Of a stretch of 26,167 bases of DNA, positions 21,030 through 26,167 are shown one piece after another. Within the stretch, counting starts at the first letter, position 1. Each line of letters begins with the position of its first letter. The translations under genes and the position numbers were made by a program. A model generated the notes under the pieces. It saw only the letters and a list, made by a program, of their open reading frames with translations, was not told where the DNA came from and made no database searches. Source of the DNA: JBCCWR01 sp039193385 (GTDB lineage: Bacteria; Verrucomicrobiota; Verrucomicrobiia; Methylacidiphilales; JBCCWR01); the NCBI GenBank assembly GCA_039193385.1, contig JBCCWR010000014.1, positions 1-26,167 on the forward strand. The letters run 5' to 3'.

Positions 21030-22589
21030 ATGGATAAAGTACTTATCTTTGATACCACTTTGCGCGACGGTGAACAATGTCCCGGCGCGAGTATGAATCC
21101 ACGGCAGAAGATGGAAGTAGCGCATCAACTGTCGCGCTGGGGTGTGGATATCATTGAGGCAGGTTTTCCGGTTATTAGCGATGGTGATTTTCAATCAGTT
21201 CAGCAGATTGCCACGGAAGTTAAGGGCCCAATTATTGCCGGACTGGCTCGGTGTGTATCCAAAGATATTGATGCGGCTGGGGCCGCCGTGAAGCCAGCCA
21301 AAGAGCGTGGGCGAATCCATGTCTTTCTGGCGACGTCAAAAATTCACCGTGATTTTAAATTAGGTAAAGCACAGGATGAAATTATTCGTCTTGCGGTTGA
21401 TGGTGTGAAACGCGCACGTAAATATGTCAAAGATGTTGAGTTCTCTCCTGAGGACGGTTCACGCACGGAGCCTGAGTTTCTGGCGCGTGTCGTGGAAGCT
21501 GTTATCGAAGCGGGTGCTACAACGGTTAATATTCCAGATACAGTAGGGTACACCGTTCCAGAAGAGTTTGGGTCCTTAATAAAATACCTGATGGATCATG
21601 CGAAAAATGTGCATGACGCGGTCATTTCAGTGCATTGTCATAATGATCTGGGGTTGGCTGTGGCCAACTCTTTGGCAGCTGTGCAAAATGGAGCCCGTCA
21701 AGTGGAAGGAACCGTCAATGGCATTGGCGAACGAGCGGGTAACGTAGCGCTTGAAGAAGTCGTCATGGCTTTGAAAACGCGCAAGGATTTTTACAAAAAA
21801 TACCGCACGGGCGTTCATTTAAAAGAGACGGTCAAAACGTCACGGCTTGTATCACGTATGTCGGGCATGATTGTGCAGCGCAACAAAGCAATCGTAGGTG
21901 CCAATGCTTTTGCTCACAGTGCGGGAATTCATCAGGATGGGATCATTAAAAAAAGAGAAACTTATGAGATCATGGATCCCAAGAAGATCGGTTGGGGAGA
22001 AACGGAATTGCCCTTGACCAAACACAGTGGTCGCAATGCTCTGCAGCGTCGTCTTCAGCAAATGGCCTTCCATTTAAGCGATGGAGAAATTGATAAAATT
22101 TTTCTCGAGTTCAAAAGCATTGGTGACAAAAAGAAGTTTGTCTATGATGAAGATTTGATCGCTCTGGTGGATAATCAGATGGCGGTTGTTAAGGAGACTT
22201 ACACGCTTAAATACCTAACGGTTGGATCAGGCATAGGTATGATTCCTACAGCTACAGTCACATTGACAAAAGGCAAGGAACAGCTTCAGGAGGCTGGAAC
22301 CGGTGATGGTGCTGTGGATGCTGCAATGAAGACAATTGATCGCATTACCGGGGAGCGCGGTGTACTTATGGACTATCAGGTGCGCGCTGTGACCCGAGGT
22401 AAAGATGCCATTGGAGATGTGACACTCAAGGTTGATTTTAATGATTCTGGAGATCTTGTGACGGGTAAATCTGCTGCCACAGATGTGGTAGAGGCTAGTG
22501 CGAGAGCCTATTTAAACGCCGTTAATCGCTGGTTGAATATGAAAACACGCGCTATAAAGAGAAGAAACTTAGCTCAGAAAACACCGTGA
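21030..22589 (+). CDS. leuA: 2-isopropylmalate synthase
   Basis: 519 residues. It condenses acetyl-CoA with 2-oxoisovalerate in the first committed step of leucine synthesis. The HMGL-like TIM barrel has FDTTLRDGEQCPGASM (catalytic Arg12, metal Asp13), the substrate/metal region HCHNDLGLAVANS and the glycine-rich GIGERAGNVALEEV. NAFAHSAGIHQDG supplies the linker-domain His. The C-terminal LeuA dimer domain (about residues 380-500), which binds leucine for feedback inhibition, is present, and its length is normal for LeuA1-type enzymes. Citramalate synthase is the main alternative but fits the context less well. It lies downstream of ilvC and its stop overlaps the next gene's GTG. Confidence 0.96.
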   Translation: MDKVLIFDTTLRDGEQCPGASMNPRQKMEVAHQLSRWGVDIIEAGFPVISDGDFQSVQQIATEVKGPIIAGLARCVSKDIDAAGAAVKPAKERGRIHVFLATSKIHRDFKLGKAQDEIIRLAVDGVKRARKYVKDVEFSPEDGSRTEPEFLARVVEAVIEAGATTVNIPDTVGYTVPEEFGSLIKYLMDHAKNVHDAVISVHCHNDLGLAVANSLAAVQNGARQVEGTVNGIGERAGNVALEEVVMALKTRKDFYKKYRTGVHLKETVKTSRLVSRMSGMIVQRNKAIVGANAFAHSAGIHQDGIIKKRETYEIMDPKKIGWGETELPLTKHSGRNALQRRLQQMAFHLSDGEIDKIFLEFKSIGDKKKFVYDEDLIALVDNQMAVVKETYTLKYLTVGSGIGMIPTATVTLTKGKEQLQEAGTGDGAVDAAMKTIDRITGERGVLMDYQVRAVTRGKDAIGDVTLKVDFNDSGDLVTGKSAATDVVEASARAYLNAVNRWLNMKTRAIKRRNLAQKTP

Positions 22590-23368
22590 AAAACTACCTA
22601 CATTGTTTGACTGCTGTCGGGGTTACGCTGGTTTTGTTGAGTCATAGTTTGATGGCTCAGGAAACGGTATTGACACCGGAACAGAAAACCGAGCTTAAGG
22701 CACGCTTTGCTCAGGGCGTCAAATATGTTGAGGCAGCTCGTTATGTGGATGCGTTGGCAATCTTTAAAGAAAATTTACGTCAGGATCCTAAAGCTATGGG
22801 TTCGCTGTTTATGGCAGGTGTTGTTTACAATGAATTGCGTCAGTTTGATGAGGCCACGGCTTATTTTGAAAGGTTTCTTCAACTGGAACCGAAGCATGCG
22901 GCAGGGTTGATTGGTGCGATTAAGTCAAACCAGGCAGTAGGTCATGAAAATGAAGTTAAAAAATATATTGGCCGTCTTAAAACATTGAAAAATACAGGTA
23001 AAGATCAGCGTCTGACACTTATGGAAAGCTTTGAGCGTGAAGTTATCCCTTTGAGCGATGGTAGTTTTATTTCGGCGCAGGAGTATTTTGAATTTAAGAT
23101 GAGCGAATCCCGGCCTTTCTGGATTTTTTTGCTGATGCAGGATCGTAAGATGAGCAGTCGCCGCCTGGAGCTTCGTCCTGCACCTGCTGAGGAAGCCAAG
23201 CTCATTCGTATGCAGAATCCTGAGGTCCAAGGCGTCTATATTCTAACAGAGTCAAAATACAAAGATGGAGCTATCACCGGGGTGAAGATCCATAAGATGT
23301 TTATGTTTATGCCCGAATATGAGGAAGTTCGTAATCATGCGAAACAGCTTCTGGAAAGCATGGAATAA
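22586..23368 (+). CDS. Exported TPR-repeat protein of unknown function
   Basis: 260 residues. A signal peptide (LTAVGVTLVLLSHSLMAQ) is followed by about two to three tetratricopeptide repeats (residues ~40-140; GVKYVEAARYVDALAIFKEN and NELRQFDEATAYFERFLQL match the TPR pattern). A C-terminal region has no recognised domain. TPRs usually mediate protein-protein contacts, and here the protein is probably periplasmic. The start is a GTG whose last two bases are shared with the leuA TGA (GTGA), so translation is probably coupled to leuA. A link to leucine synthesis is not obvious and co-transcription may be incidental. The MOSC gene starts two bases after its stop. Confidence 0.85.
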   Translation: MKNYLHCLTAVGVTLVLLSHSLMAQETVLTPEQKTELKARFAQGVKYVEAARYVDALAIFKENLRQDPKAMGSLFMAGVVYNELRQFDEATAYFERFLQLEPKHAAGLIGAIKSNQAVGHENEVKKYIGRLKTLKNTGKDQRLTLMESFEREVIPLSDGSFISAQEYFEFKMSESRPFWIFLLMQDRKMSSRRLELRPAPAEEAKLIRMQNPEVQGVYILTESKYKDGAITGVKIHKMFMFMPEYEEVRNHAKQLLESME

Positions 23369-23370
23369 CC

Positions 23371-23835
23371 ATGGGCATCAAAGTATGTCATCTCTACATC
23401 TCAAGAGAGCATAACTTTTTTGGGCATTTTGGAAAACCTGCCGGAAAAACGCCAACTCAATCAGTCGATCAGATAGAATGTGTCGCTGGTCGTGGTATAC
23501 GCGGAGATCGTTTTTTTGATTATAAGGTCGACTACAAGGGACAAATCACATTTTTTGCTCAGGAAGTTTTTAATGAGCTGTGTGAAAGGCTTGAGGTACA
23601 TAGTCGAAAGCCTGATGCTTTGCGCAGAAATGTGGTAACCGAAGGAGTTGACTTAAACAGTCTGATTGGTAAAAATTTTTCCATACAGGGGATTGAGTTT
23701 GAAGGCGCCGCAGAATGTTCTCCGTGCTTTTGGATGAATGAAGCATTGGGTGAAGGAGCGGAAGCCTTTCTGAAAGGCAATGGGGGCCTGAGAGCGAAAA
23801 TTTTAACTTCAGGAAAATTAAGAGTCGATGAGTGA
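23371..23835 (+). CDS. MOSC-domain protein
   Basis: 154 residues, a stand-alone MOSC domain (the sulfur-carrier domain of molybdenum cofactor sulfurases). Landmarks are GRGIRGDRFFDY, RRNVVTEGVDLNSLIG and GAAECSPCFWMNEAL, the last containing the conserved Cys proposed to hold persulfide sulfur or to contact the molybdenum cofactor. Small MOSC proteins of this kind are often found in molybdenum cofactor gene groups or as YiiM-like oxime reductases. Its last eight bases overlap the start of mobA, which supports a role with molybdenum cofactor. The start ATG is two bases after the TPR gene, so it may share the leuA transcript. Confidence 0.88.
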   Translation: MGIKVCHLYISREHNFFGHFGKPAGKTPTQSVDQIECVAGRGIRGDRFFDYKVDYKGQITFFAQEVFNELCERLEVHSRKPDALRRNVVTEGVDLNSLIGKNFSIQGIEFEGAAECSPCFWMNEALGEGAEAFLKGNGGLRAKILTSGKLRVDE

Positions 23836-24430
23836 CGAGAAAAAACAATCACTGACAGCAGCTCTATTTGCAGGGGGTAATTCTGAAAGAATGGGGGCTG
23901 ATAAAGCGCTATTAGAATATCAGGGAAAAAAGATGTGGCAGCATCAACTGGATACATTGCAGAATCTCAAGGCTGATGCAGTGGTTGTATCAGCAAGAAA
24001 GCAGCCAGAGTGGATGCCGCAAGAAGTAGATTTTGTGGCGGATTCAATTAATAAAGAAAGCGAAGCCGGAGGGCCCTTGGCAGGCTTGCGTTCTGTGATG
24101 CGGTCTTGTAGCACAACGCATATTTTGGCTTTGGCGATTGATCTACCCAAGATGACCACAGAGTTTCTTTGCGAGTTAATTCATAAAGCCAAGACAGAGT
24201 CAGGTGTGGTGGTGGAGTTAAATGGGTTCTATCAGCCGCTAGCTACGATTTATCCTCGAGAAATTTATGGAGCGGTTTGCTCCGGCCTCATGGGAGAGGA
24301 TAAGTCGTTTCAGAAGTTGCTCAAAAAACTTACTATAGCGGGTTTGATGGAGGTTATCAAAATTACGCCGGAAGATGCTAAGGCCACGCTTTTTGAAAAC
24401 TGGAATTCTCCAGAAGATGTTCACCCCTAA
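23828..24430 (+). CDS. mobA: Molybdenum cofactor guanylyltransferase
   Basis: 200 residues, the usual MobA length. It attaches GMP to molybdopterin-Mo to give the bis-MGD cofactor used by nitrate and formate reductases. The nucleotide-binding motif is LFAGGNSERMGADKALLEY. GGPLAGLRSVM and ALAIDLPKMT follow; the latter corresponds to the metal-binding D-x-P region, with Leu in the middle. The start overlaps the MOSC gene by eight bases. The nearby NrtA/NasS-like gene points to assimilatory nitrate reductase as the consumer of the cofactor. MocA-type cytidylyltransferases share the fold, but the context and the ERMG motif favour MobA. Confidence 0.9.
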   Translation: MSDEKKQSLTAALFAGGNSERMGADKALLEYQGKKMWQHQLDTLQNLKADAVVVSARKQPEWMPQEVDFVADSINKESEAGGPLAGLRSVMRSCSTTHILALAIDLPKMTTEFLCELIHKAKTESGVVVELNGFYQPLATIYPREIYGAVCSGLMGEDKSFQKLLKKLTIAGLMEVIKITPEDAKATLFENWNSPEDVHP

Positions 24431-24442
24431 TACCTAAGTAAA

Positions 24443-25351
24443 CTAGAGCAAATTTTCCGCAGCAAGTTTACATAGCCCGAAAAGCGTTTCTTCGGTGATG
24501 TTAAGCCTGCGACCTTTGCGATAGAGAAGCCCCCAGTTTCGAGAGAGTTTTTTACGGCCCAGCGGGATCATAACCAATGAGCCTTCTTTTAGTTCATCTA
24601 CAGCAACCCATTCTGCACTGATGCTGATACCCATGCTTACTTTAACAAGTTCCTTGATAGCTTCCATACTTCCCATTTCATAGGATGAGGGAAGTTCAAT
24701 ATCCAGAGCTTGGAAGTAATTTCGAACGAGGCGGTGTGTGTGGCTGTTTTTAGTATAGAGGATGAAATTTTGGCGAATGATCTCATGCAGTGGGGCTTTC
24801 ATTTCCTCGCACCAGGGATGGGATGGGCTGGTGATGAATTTTAGCTCATCTTTAAAAAGAGGACGGAAAGTATAGTGATCCAATTCAAAAGGCTCTAGAG
24901 CAATGGCAATGTCGATGCGGTTATTCTGCAGACTCTCATGCATTTCTGGAGTGTTCCCTGGCACAATATTAACCTGACAATCTGGAAAGCTTTCTTTGAA
25001 CTCACGCAGCACGGATGGAAGAAGGTATTGGCATATGGTGGTGGTTGCCCCCAGTCGCAATGTAGTTTGGCCCCAAGGACTTGCTTTTTGTAGTTCGTGT
25101 CGAATATTAGCCATTTCTGTGAAGATGGATTGAGCAGATTGCAACAGTTTGCGCCCATGGGACGTCAGGTTGATTTTTTTCCCATAGCGCTCAATTAATT
25201 TACAACCAACGTCTGTCTCAAGACTTTTTATGGAATGGCTAATAGCTGATTGAGTGAGGTGGAGTTGCTTGGCTGTCTCTGTAAAGCTTTGCGTTTCAGC
25301 AAGTAATGAAAATGCTCGAAGCTGCCTACTGTCTAGAGGATGATGAATCAT
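24443..25351 (-). CDS. LysR-family transcriptional regulator
   Basis: 302 residues. The N-terminal winged helix-turn-helix (about 8-67; LRAFSLLAETQSFTETAKQLHLTQSAIS followed by HSIKSLETDVGCKLIERYGK) is typical of LysR. A linker helix leads to the periplasmic-binding-protein-like effector domain (about 95-300; TTLRLGATTTICQYLLPSVL). Overall it resembles the CbbR/CysL/YeiE branch; the effector is unknown. It is divergent from the NrtA/NasS-like gene with 92 bp between, the common arrangement for a LysR regulator and its target. It ends 12 bp from the convergent mobA stop. A palindromic T-N11-A site lies in the shared intergenic region. Confidence 0.95.
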   Translation of the reverse strand: MIHHPLDSRQLRAFSLLAETQSFTETAKQLHLTQSAISHSIKSLETDVGCKLIERYGKKINLTSHGRKLLQSAQSIFTEMANIRHELQKASPWGQTTLRLGATTTICQYLLPSVLREFKESFPDCQVNIVPGNTPEMHESLQNNRIDIAIALEPFELDHYTFRPLFKDELKFITSPSHPWCEEMKAPLHEIIRQNFILYTKNSHTHRLVRNYFQALDIELPSSYEMGSMEAIKELVKVSMGISISAEWVAVDELKEGSLVMIPLGRKKLSRNWGLLYRKGRRLNITEETLFGLCKLAAENLL

Positions 25352-25378
25352 GAATCATTTTCATAAAAAATATAAAAA

Positions 25379-25393
25379 TTATTCAAGAAATAA
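25379..25393. promoter_or_regulatory. Candidate LysR operator
   Basis: TTATT-CAAGA-AATAA is a perfect inverted repeat containing the LysR consensus form T-N11-A (T25380, A25392). It lies 28 bp upstream of the LysR start codon and 50 bp upstream of the divergent gene. It is AT-rich within AT-rich DNA, so chance is possible. Confidence 0.4.
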
Positions 25394-25443
25394 ATATGAA
25401 AAGTTGGCACAAAGGGTGTCGTAACTGCTTATATTGGCTCTGC

Positions 25444-26167
25444 ATGGCAAACGTCCGTCAAAACAAAGTTGCTGTTCGTAGCACATTGAAAAGGAGTCAT
25501 TTAGGCAACCTCAAGGTTGGTTATGTTCCTTTGATTGATGCGGCACCGCTTATTGTTGCCCAAGAGTACGGTTTGTTTGATAAGTATGGATTATCTGTTG
25601 AGCTGAAACGAGAGTTGGGTTGGGCCAGTGTACGAGACAAAGTTGTTTTCGGTGAATTGAATGTCGCTCATGCGCCAGCAGGCCTTGTTATAGCGACACG
25701 GTTAGGACTGAACTGTCAGGTCTGCGAAACAGTGACCGGACTTGTCATGAATTGTCAGGGTAATGCTATTACAGTTTCCAAAAAATTGCATGATACTGGC
25801 GTTGATAATGCAAAGTTTATGGGTTCAAAGATTCGTTTGGACAAGAATATACGCCGTTACACTTTCGCCACGGTATCCATGGTTTCATCTCATTACTTTT
25901 TGCTCAGAAATTGGCTTAAGTCCGGAGGTGTTGATCCAGACAAAGATGTGCGCATCGTAGTTCTCCCTCCTTCCTTAATGGTAGCCAATCTTAAAGAGGG
26001 AAATATTGATGGGTTTTGTGTAGGTGAACCCTGGAATTCGGTTTCAGCTAATGAGGGTCATGGCGTTATTATCGCCACTCTCTTCGAAAATCGACGTGAT
26101 CTCCTCGGTCGGGGCCTCGTGCCTGGCCGCCCAAGCCGGGAAACTGCGCTGCCAAGTGTGAAACCAG
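25444..26167 (+). CDS. NrtA/NasS-type nitrate-binding protein, incomplete at the window end
   Basis: The reading frame is open from an ATG at 25444 to the window end (241 codons seen). The protein matches the NrtA/CmpA/NasS family: LKVGYVPLIDAAPLIVAQEYG, GWASVRDKVVFGELNVAHAP, a central VVLPPSLMVANLKEGNIDGF and CVGEPWN. NrtA is the exported binding component of the nitrate ABC transporter, while NasS is a cytoplasmic nitrate sensor working with the NasT antiterminator. The N-terminus (MANVRQNKVAVRSTLKRSH) is short and lacks a Tat or Sec signal, favouring the cytoplasmic NasS type. Family similarity stops near 26080, where the base composition changes abruptly, so the final ~28 codons may not belong to this gene. 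The start lacks a clear ribosome binding site. Confidence 0.85.
   Translation, partial: MANVRQNKVAVRSTLKRSHLGNLKVGYVPLIDAAPLIVAQEYGLFDKYGLSVELKRELGWASVRDKVVFGELNVAHAPAGLVIATRLGLNCQVCETVTGLVMNCQGNAITVSKKLHDTGVDNAKFMGSKIRLDKNIRRYTFATVSMVSSHYFLLRNWLKSGGVDPDKDVRIVVLPPSLMVANLKEGNIDGFCVGEPWNSVSANEGHGVIIATLFENRRDLLGRGLVPGRPSRETALPSVKP
26082..26167. other. Terminal segment of foreign composition, possible chimeric join
   Basis: From 26101 to the end 46 of 67 bases are G or C (69% by hand count), against roughly 45% in the preceding sequence. The plus-strand frame of the nitrate-binding protein continues but loses family resemblance (LLGRGLVPGRPSR). The minus strand reads as a plausible coding frame (TWQRSFPAWAARHEAPTEE) with about 80% G/C at third positions. 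This pattern fits a misassembled contig end. Confidence 0.5.

Noticed and set aside
23559..23957. Minus-strand frame opposite the MOSC and mobA genes
   Set aside because: It overlaps two well-supported genes and has low-complexity content typical of antisense frames.
25488..25495. Strong Shine-Dalgarno-like AAAAGGAG inside the nitrate-binding gene
   Set aside because: No in-frame ATG, GTG or TTG follows at a usable distance, so it does not define an alternative start.

Overview
The window (about 45% G+C by eye, genes on both strands) looks like a chromosomal segment of a Gram-negative, probably marine bacterium of the Verrucomicrobiota (Opitutae-like) or a neighbouring PVC lineage. This placement is an inference. 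It rests on the mix of an exported sulfatase, a Tat-exported Gfo/Idh/MocA oxidoreductase, an exported isomerase-fold protein, a Y_Y_Y/beta-propeller sensor kinase, a YHYH protein and generally weak Shine-Dalgarno sites. No rRNA, tRNA, CRISPR array, transposase or phage gene was seen. No gene-free stretch exceeds 300 bases; the longest gaps are 1600-1875 (about 276 bp, nothing recognisable), 19041-19259 (219 bp, attenuator) and 20821-21029 (209 bp).

Layout. (1) 1-9892, all minus strand, is mostly housekeeping: gpmI, an M29-aminopeptidase-like protein, a tail-anchored FHA protein, rnc and ftsH (adjacent, same direction), a glutaminase-STAS-cyclic-nucleotide-domain fusion, and a UbiA-family prenyltransferase. 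(2) 10085-18105 is a carbohydrate/sulfate-ester locus. A minus-strand group (oxidoreductase, TIM-barrel isomerase/lyase-like protein, sulfatase) is divergent from a two-gene version of a hybrid two-component system (sensor kinase, then an AraC-type response regulator). The 159-bp divergent intergenic region carries an 18-bp direct repeat with a 21-bp period, a plausible operator for the AraC-type regulator. An exported YHYH protein follows. (3) 19068-23368 is the branched-chain amino acid operon ilvN-ilvC-leuA followed by a coupled TPR gene. In front of ilvN is a classical-looking transcription attenuator: promoter, 15-codon leader peptide with 10 Val/Leu/Ile codons, antiterminator element and intrinsic terminator. 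(4) 23371-26167 holds MOSC and mobA genes (molybdenum cofactor), a LysR regulator, and a divergent NrtA/NasS-type protein cut by the window end. This looks like the start of a nitrate-assimilation region.

The most notable observations are the ilv attenuator; the 21-bp-period direct repeat between the split sensor system and the sulfatase/oxidoreductase operon; a seven-codon leader ORF with the best ribosome binding site of its region, whose stop overlaps the glutaminase start; and an abrupt composition change in the last ~85 bases that suggests an assembly chimera.
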